Origin: Linanthus parryae
Taxonomy: Eukaryota; Streptophyta; Magnoliopsida; Ericales; Polemoniaceae
NCBI GenBank assembly: GCA_023055425.1
Contig: JALGPY010000003.1
Span: forward strand, 70,292,991 to 70,356,990
Length of the DNA stretch: 64,000 bases
Reading direction: 5' to 3'
Shown here: piece after piece, positions 20,483-32,669 of the stretch
Layout: every line of letters starts with the position of its first letter
How positions within the stretch are numbered: position 1 is the stretch's first letter
Made by a program: the position numbers and the translations under genes
The notes under the pieces: generated by a model
The model's database searches: none
The model's input: the letters and a program-made list of their open reading frames with translations, nothing else
Told to the model about the DNA's origin: nothing

Positions 20483-22527
20483 TTTTTCACTTTTACTATC
20501 GTTTAGAACTGACGCTCTGAAAACACGAACTTTACATTCTTTTAAGCTACCTTCCCATATTGAAACAGATACATGGTATCCGTTGTCGATAACCATTGTC
20601 AAACAACCAAACACCATTTGAGCAAGACTACTAACTCAGTTGCAACTCCCGCTTAATAATATATCCGTTGCCGAACTCCATATTTTAATTGTGGGAGTAC
20701 TACAAAATGCCCGATTCGCATCTCATGATGAAGACCACCATCCGTACCTAAACACGATCATCTGACACGCATGCACCCACCATATCACACCCCAGTCATG
20801 GCAAACTTTTAATGTAATCCCGGAAACACCCATGACATGCATCCACAGATGAGCCAGCAGCAGGGCCATTTACGTCATTAAAAAGACCAAAGGCTCCTGA
20901 AAGCCTTGCCTGCAGCACCAAAATAAAGGACAATCCAGTGCTTTATCTATCTCTTGGTCTGTCTGAAACTTTCTTTTGGTTACTTTTGCTTTATTTCCGA
21001 TTTCTCTTTTTGGACTACTAGTCAGTATAGAGTGACATTGGTAGAATATATTACTACTAATGTTGAAGCTTAATCATTTGGTCTTCGGGACATAAAAGAG
21101 AGAAAGCTATTAATTGGGTTAATTAGGCAGTATACTATATTGTATCATCTGATACTGGGCCATGAATTTTCTCACTTTGTTCCCAACATGGATACATTAA
21201 CCATTCATCATGAGTTTAATTCCTCTTGGAGTTTTCCGATGAATATGAAATTATTAGAACTCGGAGTTGTCCTAGTTTATCGAAGAAAGGAAGAAGTTGA
21301 TTATAATAAACGAAGAAAAAGAAGGTCCAAGAGAGCGCATTTGCTCTCGAGTACTACTAACTTGTAATTCGGGCGGGAAACATACTGCATTAATATTCTA
21401 TGGAGAACGAGTAACGCTCGTACTGCCGTTATCTATTTTTAGTCAATCTGAGAGTAAAATATTGTTTAGGAAAGAAAATTGTATGTCTAGTTTGCATGTG
21501 AACACAATACATTCTCTTTTTTTCTTGTCAAACAATCCAGGTGAAGATGATTTATAGGTCACCTAAAACCTCTCGGAGGGGCATCGCTCCCGCTGCCAAA
21601 CCTCGCTCTGGCGCTTTCGAGACCAAATCTCGCTCTAAAGGCGCTCCAGAAAATAGAGAGCTCGTTTGCATTGGCGAATTGCATTTTAAAACTAGTTTAC
21701 TATTAGTTTGGACTATACTTGATGATTAATCTCAACTAATTATTTGTCAGTTTGATAATTCAACTATAAATATTATTCTTCCTTATTGAAGCAACTTATT
21801 TGACAAATGAATACTGACAACCCCTTATATAAAAAATATTCTCCTGTGTAAAATCACATTATCATAGGTAAATATTAGTTTTCTTCATAAAATTATAGTA
21901 AATAAGTATTAAATATAGACGCTTTCGTGACGCTCTCAAATGCAATCCTTCTGAAATTAGACGTTTTTCCGATCCCCCTCCAGTTCGCGCTCCCGCTTCC
22001 CTCCCGCTCTAGGTGACTTAGCCCGCCGGAGAGAGTGTTTATAGATATTTACTAAATCTGTTCCCTCTCTATATTTCCAGTGACTCGGTGAATAGGCTAG
22101 TAAACCGATGCAAACGGTAGATACCCTTTATTTGGGTCACTATTGTTAGGCCACGTGGCACATTAGAGAGGAGACACATGTACTCACTTTATGCTCCGCG
22201 AAGCACCATAGCAGCCCATCTAAGTACGCATATGTGAAGGACTGTGAGACAGGGTCCTTCGCATATTCGCTTCATGCTAACAGGACTTGGGATGTGCGAG
22301 TGGCTTGGAGGCTAGAGTAGGCATTGCCGCACGTCAGCGCGCGAGCTTCACGTGCGATCCTCCTATGTTCTCTAGATATATGCGACAAGACCGTTCGTGT
22401 CCCTAAATGTGCGGACCACGACTTCTGTATGTGCGGGCCACGAGCCATTCGAATATGCGAACGTTGGGGCCATGCGTGGTTCCATAACCATCGTGGATGC
22501 TTACCCACGTCCGTCTTATTTGGCCTC
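20483..22527. other. Intergenic DNA, no gene recognised
   Basis: ORFs here are short and without domains. The region 21556-22021 has GGTCACCTA and TAGGTGACTT near its ends and CGCTC-rich motifs inside, but I could not confirm an element. Confidence 0.4.
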
Positions 22528-22535
22528 TATATATA
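22528..22535 (+). promoter_or_regulatory. TATA-like box of an unassigned promoter or solo LTR
   Basis: TATATATA lies in GCCTCTATATATAGG, after a CG-richer segment with several TGCG/CACG words and before a leader rich in CTCTAACTCTTA. An acceptor-like CTGCTTGCAG follows near 22694-22703. It looks like an LTR promoter, but no LTR ends could be fixed. Confidence 0.35.
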
Positions 22536-22961
22536 GGTGATCTGTCCCATTACTAAGCTCAGTTTAGAACATTCAAGCCTTAAACAATTATTGTCTCCCC
22601 TTTGGATAACATACGTTGCTCTACTCTTACCCTAAACCTACTCTAACTCTTAAGCCTTAAACATATTAACTTGTATCGTTTCTTTTGTTCTCCTGCTTGC
22701 AGGAACACGAGCTGATTATCCTATATCCAACGTTGTCTACGCAAGCATTTGGTAATATCTTAGTACTGTGTTGTAATTGCTCTACAACACAATGAAAATA
22801 TTACAATTTTTTTGCATCGCTTTACTAACCAAATCACCAGATTAAAGTGACCTATAAAATTCAAAGTAGAAAGATAAATAGTATTAGTTTTGACATATTG
22901 TGACAATTACAGTAGAATGTCTAACAAGCTTGACTTCATGTGGATTAACAAATTGTAACAA

Positions 22962-23838
22962 CTAGGGGTGAGTTTGGTAGAATGATTTTTGGCGGAAAAT
23001 TGGTGTTTAGATTACGATGATTTTTTTTCTTAATTTTTTTCTAAATATTCTGTTTAAACCAGTGTATATGGTGATAGTTTTTAATTAGAGAAATGTGTTT
23101 GCTAGATACAATAGATTAAATGAAAAACATAACCGCCATCTTCATATTTTTGACCGATACAAAAAGAACAATTTTGAGTTAAAAACTTAGCGGATTCAAG
23201 ATAAAAGAATTTGATGAAAGTTAACAATTTGAAGAACAAATTCATGGTATTCGGATAACGCAAAAAATTGATACGTGATGTAAGATACATTTAAAAAAAA
23301 TCGAGAATAAATAGCCTGTGATTTAATAGATAGCTGTTATAAGATTGTTACATCCCCAAAAATTTTCATACTTGGATTTAACAAAAAGTTAACAATTTCA
23401 TGAAATTTCGATCACATCAAAATTCAAGACGGGTTTCATGAAATTTAAAGCATGAGCAACTTTGGGGTACAAAGTATGACAATTAACTAAAAATATTAGC
23501 ACCACAACAAGAGACCCCTATCTAATTTAACTATCTTATGATTGGGATTCTTTGACGGAAAGTGCATTGGTTATGCCACATCACAATGCTGATATGAATA
23601 ACCTAACGGTTACTTTGAAAATATAGAAAAAATGTGAGAGCAAAGTAGTATGTACATAAACTCAGTATTAAACTGAAAAAACCCCACCAAAATTTGTTTT
23701 TTTTTTTCACATGCCAAAAGTTGAAAGAAATGTGCTTTAAAATCTAGTTTTAAACTAGTCAAAACAAACACTATAAAAAAAATATTTGGTAAAAAGACCA
23801 AAAACCAAAAGAAACCAAATTACCAAATGCACCCTAGG
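22962..23838. mobile_element. Possible non-autonomous DNA transposon, about 0.88 kb
   Basis: CTAGGGGTGAGTTTGGTA (22962-22979) and TACCAAATGCACCCTAGG (23821-23838) are inverted copies matching at about 15 of 18 positions. The interior is AT-rich and has no transposase. The terminus type resembles hAT-related MITEs. No 8-bp duplication was convincing. Confidence 0.4.
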
Positions 23839-24593
23839 TTATGCATTGAAATTTGACCCATATGGAGATTTTCTCAAACAACAAATTTCGGCATAATTGC
23901 AGAGTTTTATTCTAAACACACTTGTCTATTCTAGAAAAAAAAGAAAAAGAAAACGCCATTATCATTTTATTTAGTTAAACAGTTTTTTTAGAAGAAAGTT
24001 CTTATATGATTTAAATTTTTTTGCTTGTGTTTCATTAAAAAATAATTTAACTTGTGCTGTGTTTGGGTAGAAAGGTTTAGAAATGTTTTGAAGTTTTGAG
24101 TTTTAACAATCTAAAATATTTTAGAGAGCAGGGTGCCAGATTTATGGAGCAAGGCACCACTGCCAAACAAACAGGGCACTGGAATTCGAAGGAGCGGGGC
24201 AAGTGGCGGGAGATTGGGTTGGTTTTGGGTTGGGGCTTTCCAAACCCACCGTCCCAAACAACGCCAGTATGGGCTTTATCATCAGCCCAATAACAAGTTT
24301 CATCCCTCTGTTTTGACAGAATGCACTTTCACCTCTTCCAGTTTGGCAAATGACACTTTTACTCCTCGACCGTGACAAAATTTAGGACCCTTTTAATTGT
24401 GTATTCCATAATCTTAGAGGTAATTAAGAAAAAAGAAACTAATATCAGTGCAAGTACCCACTGAAACTAATGCCGTGAAAACAAGGAGTGCAGGTGTCAT
24501 ATTAAAGAGGCGAAAATGACATTTTCCAAATTGAAGGAAGTGAAAAGTGTTTTTGCATCAAACTTTGGGTGGGGGCGGGGTGTCATTTGCTTA
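23839..24593. other. Intergenic DNA, nothing recognised
   Basis: AT-rich flanks around a more GC-balanced stretch at 24120-24380. No conserved ORF. Confidence 0.4.
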
Positions 24594-24596
24594 TTA

Positions 24597-25171
24597 GAGC
24601 ATCTCCAACAGCAAAACAGTTCTTGGACTATATTTGTACATGCCCTTAATTTTACGCCAGCACTTTTTGATGAGTTGCTCCAGCAGATGGCCTAAATATA
24701 GACCACCTGCATTATTTTACTATTTTATCGTTTTTCACTATTACACAATCATGTTACTTTATACATAATAACGATTTTTTTATTTTTTATTTATTTATTT
24801 ATTTTTGCATAAAAAATAACGAAATTAGTTAACTTGTTGCTGTCCGGAATTTTTTTTATTTTTTATTTTTCGCTTTGATAGTTGATTTGTATTTATACAC
24901 TCTGAAATTGCCGCTCTTTTTCTTCCAAAATCCGAACGTTGGATTTGCATAGAAGTGCATAGTATGCAGCAGAGGAGGATGAGAACATTAAAATTGAATT
25001 TTTTAATTCTTTACACAAGGGTTCAATTGTCCTCAGTTTTGGCCAGATTTGGTCCGAAAATAGGCCAGGTGCAAATATAGACCAGATTTACACTATCTCT
25101 TGGAGCAAGTTTTTGGGCAAATCTGACCTATATTTGTGCCAAGGACAAGTTATACACCTGCTGTTGGAGTT

Positions 25172-25175
<4 letters not shown>
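24597..25175. mobile_element. PIF/Harbinger-like MITE, about 579 bp, interrupted at its right end
   Basis: Left terminus GAGCATCTCCAACAGC (24597-24612), right terminus GCTGTTGGAGTTGCTC (25160-25175): 15 of 16 inverted matches. TTA precedes the left end (24594-24596). After removal of the LINE insertion with its own duplication, TTA also follows the right end (25622-25624). A 3-bp TTA duplication and this terminus fit Tourist-type MITEs. The interior has no ORF. Confidence 0.75.
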
Positions 25176-25177
<2 letters not shown>

Positions 25178-25212
<35 letters not shown>

Positions 25213-25609
25213 GTAAAACCAGAAGTGTTACACACTAAGAAGCCATCCTAACAGTTCCAGGTCCATCACAGTCAAACTGTAACAGATCATGGCACTCTGT
25301 AGGAGGAACAAATAAAAAACATTTATCAAAATGGACAACATTATAACTAGCAGCTACAAAATCAGCAACCAAGTTCCTTTCTCTCCAAATGTGGCTCAGG
25401 GAACTAGCAGAAAGTTCAAGCAAATCTCTGATTCTGCAAATCAAATTCCAGTGAGGGTGCTGAGCAGATGTAGTCTTGATCAACTCAATGGCAGTCAAAG
25501 AATCACTTTCCACCAAGCATTGAGAAATGTTGAACTCAGTAATAGCAAGGAGACCTTCCATCAAAGCCCATAACTCACCTTGAAACACAGAACCAGCTAT
25601 AACCCTTCT
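25178..25609 (-). mobile_element. 5'-truncated LINE, 3' end only, with 36-base A tail
   Basis: A run of 36 T at 25176-25211 is the poly(A) tail of a minus-strand insertion. The body encodes (25235-25588 and a few codons upstream) an RNase H-like domain of the type fused to plant LINE reverse transcriptases: GELWALMEGLL, CLVESDSLTAIELI, HIWRERNLVADFVA. A target duplication of 14 bases with one mismatch flanks it (25164-25177 TTGGAGTTGCTCTT; 25610-25623 TTGGAGTTGATCTT). The rest of the LINE is missing, as usual after incomplete reverse transcription. Confidence 0.85.
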
Positions 25610-25624
25610 TTGGAGTTGATCTTA

Positions 25625-27257
25625 GTGATAGGTATAAACAAACATATCTTGAAATACATTCTTTGACAGACACTTGGATGGACGGGCGAGAGCCACACCC
25701 CTCCAAAATTTTCTTCTTGCATTACCACCCTATTAAGATTAGGGTGTGTTTTTTAAAAACGTAGCTTGTGTTTGCTCCCTCAAAATTAAAAATCAACTTA
25801 AATTGGCCTTGTTAATTTACAATTTTTAGAGATACGTGTTAATCTATCGTATATTCAAGTATGTATATATGTAGCTATTTATGATTTTATGTAGTGTCGA
25901 CTTTTTGAGAAAGTAATTATAACCTTTTCATTGCATGATAATAGAAATTACTAGTATGAACTCAAAAAAAAAAAAAGGAATTACTAGTATATTCTCTTTT
26001 CAGAGTGTTTTTTTTTTTGAATCAAAGTCTCTTTTCAGAATTAATAATAGGGTAGTGAGTCTTACACAAGCAAACAAGATGGTTACACCAGATTTTTGTT
26101 ATCATGACTTAATTACCCCTTATTAATCATATTTAATACGGTAGTATTATGTTTCCAATCTTTTGTTACAATTAATCTCCATAAATTTTGTTAATCCTTT
26201 TAAACCATTACATTTGGATAAAACTGTCATCCATCCTAAAATAATATTAATTTAGTGTTAATTCCCATTCTTAACTCTGGTAAATAATGAATTGTTTCTG
26301 TAATCTCATGCTATTCGCATGGAAGCTTTGCCTTACTTTTTCGTTTTTAGAAAAAAGCTTTGCCTAAACATGTGAATACAAAATGTTATAGTCATTTTTC
26401 TTATTTTTGAGAATCATAGTCATTTTTCTACGAAATGGCTTCCTCACTCTCATTTTTTTTAATGCTTGTGTGTACACAAGAAATTCAAGTTAGAATTTAT
26501 AGATTCTTTTGTGCATTATTCGTTGGTTTAGTCTTTTTATTTAAACACCACACAACATATAGCAACTTTTTCCCTCGAAGTGTTATTGCTTTTCAACTAA
26601 TTATTTTTAAAGAAGTAAGATCACGAGCGTCTAGGTTATTACTAAAGAGAGCGGTGTTTTATAAGAAATATCAATATTTATTGAGATGAAATCGTGGTAA
26701 GATTTTAAAATATTAATGATGCTTAAAATAGATGATTGCTAAGAGAATAATTACAAATTTAAATATGATTATAGTGGGATAGTTAAGTCAAAGCTACATA
26801 AATCTAGAATGGAACAAATTGTAAATTTTGGCTTTTCTTTAAAAATTGACCCCCACTTGATTAGATTCTAAAGTTCTCCATTAATTACATGTCCCCTTAA
26901 AAAGTCAGAATCTCCAAAACAATGGCAAGGACTGGGGCCACGATCCCTCCAAAGTTTTGTGATTTTGTTCTAACCCCTCATAAATTTAGGTATGTTCATA
27001 AACATGAAGACAAGTATAATGTTTCATATGCACGTGTTATTTTTTTATTCAATATTAACACTCCAAAAAAAGTTGGCCCATAAAAAGAATGTAAATGATC
27101 TACTCAAAATGTAAAACAATAATGTAAATGATATGGTAATATTTATTTACACCCTCTTGATTACCCGACCCCTGCTCGATCAAATTCTCTTATCCGCCAT
27201 TGTCCAAAGGGACCAAAATATTACAATAATAATGGGAGTGGTATTTAATACCACGAA
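25625..27257. other. AT-rich intergenic DNA
   Basis: No gene. A possible small hAT-type MITE lies at 26920-27202 (CAATGGC and GCCATTG ends, similar TCCAAA on both sides but offset by one base). A related CCACACCCCTCCAAAATTTT string occurs near 25692. Confidence 0.35.
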
Positions 27258-27690
27258 CACTACAAAGAAAATCGATTTTTTACGACGAACAAGCTCGTCG
27301 TAAAAATCCAAAAAATCGTCGTTAGAATGAAAGAACGACGAGCAAGCTCGTCGTTGTTCTATTGTCAGCGACCTCCCGACCATCAATTTTCTTGGACAAG
27401 ACTTTTGCCGACGACGTTTTCGACAATATTTTTGGTCGTTGATCTTTTTCCGACGGCCTTTCGACTATTCTCTTCCTTGTCAACAATTTTTTCGACGGAC
27501 TTATCGATGTATTTTGTCGTCGTTAATTTTATGCAGACGACTGTGCTCGTCGTTGTTACTTTGGGTCAATTTTTCTTTTATTTTTTTTATTTCATTTACA
27601 CGACTAACTTGGTCGTCGTGATATGTATTTGCTGACATCCGTGCTTGTCGTCTGTTTATTTGGTCTTCGTTATAGACGACCATTAATGTA
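27258..27690 (+). mobile_element. CACTA (En/Spm-type) transposon terminus with subterminal repeats
   Basis: CACTACAAAGAAAAT at 27258 is a close match to the usual CACTA end. The next 400 bp are packed with GACGA/TCGTC words in both orientations (for example ACGACGAACAAGCTCGTCGT), as in subterminal transposase-binding regions. The matching TAGTG end was not found, so the element is truncated or its other end has diverged. Confidence 0.55.
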
Positions 27691-28537
27691 GTCGCCTATC
27701 TCACATTTCTATATAACCTGATCATAACAAAAAAACAAAAATAACACTAGCTATGTGATCATTTTTGATCACCCATGCACACATATACAACACCAACAGA
27801 GTTGCAAAAAATAAGTTTTCAATCCAAAGTGTTACACTTGAGCAATATATCCAAACCAAGAACATTAATATAATTCAATTGTTCAACAGCCACAAACCCG
27901 GCCAAATACTAAATATATCCACACAACCTTCCTCCAAATATTACAGTACCCACAACAATTTTTCTCAAAATAACATTGTTCAGAAATTTCTTAACTTTTT
28001 GTTCAGATGCATTTTGTTAACCTTTGTACCTCAGAAAGCTGGCGTAGAAGTGTTCATTGTTGACGCATTAAAAACGGGATGAGCATGGATGTGCTGCTGT
28101 TGCTGCTGCTGCTGCCATAGCTGTAATGCGACGTCATTGCAGTGATTTCAAACGAAGCAGAAGCAATTAAATATTGGTTCATGAAAATTGTACGCGACCA
28201 GAGAAACGAAACTAAAATGCGGATGTACTGTGGTCAAGTTTTTCTGTCGCAGACCCAAAAGCAGAAAACGTATCGAAACGAAGTATTAACAATCACCGGA
28301 CGTTGTAATTAAAACAATATGTGGTTCCACCTATTATTTGAATTAACATGGGACCCAATTAATATTTAGTGAATTTAGATTCCCACAACTGAAAGTGTTC
28401 ACATACCCAACTACCTCCTCATGAATGAACTTAATGCCTTGCTCGTAATGAATATCGTAATAACCACTAACCATGTAATAACCATGCAGGCACCCACTAA
28501 CACATAATTGAAACTGTTCGAATTCCCAAAATTAATG
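27691..28537. other. Intergenic DNA, possible interior of the CACTA remnant and host promoter
   Basis: No coding domain. The right part (28300-28537) is the upstream flank of the small host ORF. Confidence 0.35.
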
Positions 28538-28545
28538 TATATATA
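28538..28545 (+). promoter_or_regulatory. TATA box of the split host ORF
   Basis: TATATATA lies 93 bp before the ATG at 28638, followed by a C/T-rich leader. This fits an ordinary plant core promoter. Confidence 0.5.
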
Positions 28546-28637
28546 GGTTAATGGACCTGCCGTCCCTATTCAATTTGTAACCTCCAATTCATTCTCAGTC
28601 ACGAAAAATCCCCTCCAATCCCCAAAATCCTCTCACC

Positions 28638-28706
28638 ATGGAACCCACTCGCAAACGCCTGCGTGAAGAGGAGGAGGTCACCAGTCCGCTCACAGGACTG
28701 CCAAGT
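28638..28706 (+). pseudogene. 5' part of a small host ORF split by a solo LTR
   Basis: ATG at 28638 in CACCATGG context starts 23 codons, MEPTRKRLREEEEVTSPLTG and three more, before the LTR begins at 28707. The N-terminus has a basic nuclear-signal-like stretch and an acidic run. The reading resumes in the same frame at 31860 after the LTR and duplication. I do not recognise the protein. The intact allele would be about 88 residues, or longer if a G-run shift is an error. As it stands the frame ends in the LTR after 27 residues (TGA 28719-28721). Confidence 0.55.
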
Positions 28707-31700
28707 TGCAACATCCCGTGATCCCCAAGCCTTCCGTTCCGGACCGGAAAGCCCAAGAGGGCAATGCTAAAGTGTTGGTGGAAGTCATAAGCATAACATC
28801 CATATATTACAATACTATTAAACATTACACAAGTCTTCATATGTTACATCATATTAGACATTACATTTCCTTCTTAACTTCTTCATACGCCACTACTAGA
28901 ACATTACTCTTACACTAGTTATACTAGCTTACTTTGCTACTGGTGATGACATTATTCTTAGTGCGTCCCGTACCCGGCTACATCGTATACCTCAGCTTCT
29001 AAACCTGCGGTGGGAAGGAAAATAAGAACCGCAATTTCTAAAGTCAGCTGTGAAATGCTGAGTAAATAAATACCCTAGCTCGTAAACAGATGATGAGGCA
29101 TGTCTTATTCTCAAACCAGTAATAAGAGGAAATAAATCTTAAAAGAGTAAACAAAACACACCAAAGCTACAAAGACGAAAACCAGAGTAAACTTGAAGAA
29201 TGGAGCAGAAAATTGAATAAAATCCTTTTTTTTCTCAATTCTCTTTCTGGAATCTCAACGGGGAGTGTTAACCCCAATCTATTTCTTCTTCCCTTTACAT
29301 AAACATCCTTGCCTAAGAGAAACCACATTTTAACTTAGTTGATACGGGGAAGATCTATCCATCTCGCATACTCCAAGACCTTAAGTGCCGGCACCCCCCT
29401 AAGACTTCTCGCGGCCAGAGAGGTGAGTACATGGAGCAAACCCGGTAGGTTGCGACCGGGTAAAATAAACGGGTCGGGTGGACGTAGCCAACCACGACCA
29501 ATCTTATCGAAAAGTATATATAACGATCCCCGCACAACTCTTTCCACTTTATATTATTTACGGATTGAGATTGCTCGTGTGACAATATCAAAGCAAAGCA
29601 ACATCTTTCAATTATAAGAAAAACTCACATAGAACATGTAAATCCCAAACGCATTTTGAGACAATATCAAAATCAAACTTCGACACGAAAGGAGATAGGG
29701 AAGCTAGGCTAGGCATATTTACTTACCTCGATTCAGTAGCCTCCAATCGTCCTAGTCGTAGTCGTTGCTTATGGGTCCGTCACCTACAAATCGGAGCTTC
29801 TAAATCGTCACAACTGTGTGTATGGCTCTACGAGTCTTATAAATCTTAGGCTAACCCGAAATTTACGTGTTAATTTCTCAACGTCTCTTCATTTAGCTAT
29901 ATTTTCTTAGTAACCAAAATTATAAAGTAACGAGTCTCTATTTGAAGAATTATTAAATTTTATGTTCCCAAAAATCTTATTTATTTATAGAAATCGTTTT
30001 AAAAAACGACATGAAATACAAGTAAAACTAATAATAGTTTATATATATGTATATATATATATATATTTATATTATAATTAGCCAATGAATTTTAAGAAGA
30101 GATATTTGACACGACGCGGCTATTTTAGATAACTGTTAAACTTTATGTTTCAAAAGTAATTATTTACTTAGAGGAGTTGTTCGTTTATAAAGACACGAAA
30201 TAATAGTGAAACGATTACTAGTTATATTTATGAAATATAATCTATTCAACTATAATGATTTAAATTACGTTTAAATGATTAAGTTTTTAAGAAAACTTCT
30301 TCCAAACACGACACTACAACGTTTATTGACTAGCTAATATAAAGTTTTACAAGTATTACATAAACCGATTTGAAAACTAATTGTTTAAAGCAAAATATAT
30401 TTAGTTTCTAAGTAAAACGTTCCTCGTTTAATTTGTAACGAGCGGCTCGTATACTATTTTAACGCCCGAATCACTTTTCCGTAACCTGGACGAAAATTAT
30501 TATTTTTAGAAAGTATTTTTAATCCAAAAATAATATTTTTATTTTTCGCGAATAATATAAAGTTTAGATAAACAACGACCGAATCCCCCAAGTTTACTTC
30601 AAAAGACAACATTAACCCCCACTCACTCACAAAGTTTTACTAAAAGACAACAGCCCCATAGGAGTCTCCCTAAAATACAAATAGTACCCCATATGAATAC
30701 TATAACATGTTTATATAAAAGACACTTTAACCCCCTTTTACATAAATATCAAATTTCGCAAGCTAAACAATGATTCGAGCATTCAAGATATGATTTTGAT
30801 TGTTTAAATGGAATCACGAAGAGATTTAGAGCATACCTAGGCCAAGAATGGCCGGAATCGGTCAAGAAACAAAGCTATACGAATTCGCCGACGGTGGGTC
30901 ACGGCTGTGCTCTTCGTCGCCGGTGATGGAGGACCTACTAGCTTCGGGTAGGACCTGGTTTCGTTTCATGTGAGTTCTAGGAGTCGTTTGGTGGCGATTT
31001 GGAGAGGTGGGTGTCACTGGGTTGCTTGGGCCAAGCTTCTCGTCGGCAAAAATGTTGGACGACGGTGGTGTTGCTTCGGTGCTCTGTTTTTGCAGCGACT
31101 GATGCTCTGTTCACACCCTCTTTCTCTTGTTCTGAGGTAGAAACAGAGGGGTAGTTCAAGAGAGAGGGAGTTTCAAACTCAGAGAAAAGAGGAGGGGTTG
31201 AGGTGGAGGCTCCGGGTGGTTGTTCCCGTTGGGAACAGAGGCGATGGTGGTGGCGTCTTTTGCCGTTGCTGCTGCCGTGCTCTGTTCTGGGTAGAGAACA
31301 GAGTGAGACAGAGAGATAAAGCTTGAACAGAGAGTTAGAGGAAGATATTGATGGAGATTGTGGGTCTCTTGGTGGTGGTGATGGTGGTGGCGTTCTCGGT
31401 GGTGGCGTTAGCCGGGGAAGAAGATGAAGGTGATGGTGATGGTGATGGTGATGAGTTGGTGAAGGTGATGAGAACAGAGCTGTTTATATAGAGGGAGAAA
31501 GAGGCGTTCGGTGGAAGAGAGGGTGTACGGTGGCGGTGGAAAAAATCTTGCCGAAGAAGATGAACACAAGTGAATGTTGATAAGGATGAAGAGAATACTA
31601 GGGTGTGGGTGGCACACCAATGGTTGCTGTGATCTAGTGTAGCATACACACTCAATCTCGCGGTGGTTGTACCCGCGTTAAAACTCAAAATAAAATAAAC

Positions 31701-31854
31701 TCTCACGCATACGGATTCAACATTTTCTAAAATCTTAGACAAATTTCTTAGTTACAAAAATACAACATTTTACTCGAGTTCAATTTCTTAATTAAAATTG
31801 TATAACGCTTTATAAATTACTGTTTTACCCCTAGCAATTTAACAGGGTATTACA
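28707..31854 (-). mobile_element. Solo LTR (3.15 kb) related to the LTRs of the tandem array at 45951-64000
   Basis: It begins TGCAACATCCCGTGATCC and ends GGTATTACA, matching the array LTR ends TGTAACACCCCCGATTTCC and GGTTATTACA in the same orientation. Shared blocks include AAACCTGCGG (near 29003), CTTAAGTGCCGGCACCCCCC (near 29380) against CTTAAGTGTCGACACCCCCT, and a GC-rich, GGTGGTG-rich segment near 31200-31460. Flanks CAAGT (28702-28706) and CAAGG (31855-31859) are a 4-of-5 duplication. The minus orientation is inferred from the PBS side of the array elements. Divergence from the array is high, so this is an older or sister family. Its internal AT-rich part (29900-30750) has no genes. Confidence 0.75.
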
Positions 31855-31859
31855 CAAGG

Positions 31860-32149
31860 TCCTATAACGATTATCCAATAATCATCTCAGATGATGATTC
31901 AAGTAGTAACAATGAGCCTGCTTTCGGGTTGTTTAAGAAGAAGAAAGATTGGCTTGAGGAAGGCCCGCTGATGAGATATGAAAGAAAACACGAGCTACTG
32001 CGGAAGATGAAGAAGAGATACACAAGAGAGGGGGGGACTTCTGGGAAAAATCTTTGAGACAAGGAGAAACCGGCAAATTAAAGGCCCCGACAGATGAACA
32101 ATTGAAGGAGGACAATGCGGAGCCCTCAAACCCCAAGCTCGAGGACTAG
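31860..32149 (+). pseudogene. 3' part of the small host ORF split by the solo LTR
   Basis: Resuming in the frame left at 28706, the reading is SYNDYPIIISDDDSSSNNEP, then a Lys-rich KKKKDWLEEGPLMRYERKHE stretch, and it stops at 32055-32057. A run of seven G near 32030-32036 sits where a one-base change would move it into another open frame (DFWEKSLRQGETGKL..) that ends at TAG 32147-32149. Either the gene decayed after the insertion or the G-run is a sequencing error. Charged and low-complexity, probably nuclear; function unknown. Confidence 0.5.
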
Positions 32150-32669
32150 CTAGACTTTTATTTTCTGCTCTTTTCTGTTATGTTATGTTATCTTCCTAAA
32201 TTTTTTGCTTAATTTTGTTCTGAAGACACAACTACTTTAATTCTCACAATTATTCACAAATCATGCACCCACATAGGACAGAAATAGCTATAGATTAGTT
32301 AACTGGTGCAACAGCATGTTCCACGCGTAAAAGACAAGCACAACACAGTAAGTAAGAAAGTTGTCCAAGTAAACGAGACACAAAAAGTTGTTTCACCCGG
32401 TAAAACAGAATGCAATCAGCAAAGAGCCATGGTACTTTAAAACTTAATTTCGTAAAATATAAGTTGGAGGTCACATTATCAACTAATTTAGTTTCATATA
32501 CGCAGCACATACACTTGGATCAATCACTTTCAAATATATACAAAGTACCACCCACCTTCATGCATACACCAAAACAACTAAAAATTAATTATCTAGTCAT
32601 GCAGCATACTCAACAAGTCATTTATTCACATATTGAAATGAAAATTGACATCTTACCTTAAAATTCATC
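32150..32669. other. Intergenic DNA, nothing recognised
   Basis: No domains or terminal repeats seen. Confidence 0.4.

Noticed and set aside
21556..22021. Possible MULE with GGTCACCTA / TAGGTGACTT ends
   Set aside because: Only about 8-9 inverted bases and no 9-bp duplication; interior similarity is compositional (CGCTC-rich).
22144..22790. Candidate solo LTR around the TATA box at 22528
   Set aside because: TGTTAGG at 22144 and CAACA near 22785 could be ends, but no 5-bp duplication matches and no second copy is in the window.
26920..27202. hAT-type MITE with CAATGGC/GCCATTG ends
   Set aside because: Kept only as a note: the terminal repeat is 7 bp and the flanking TCCAAA strings are offset by one base.
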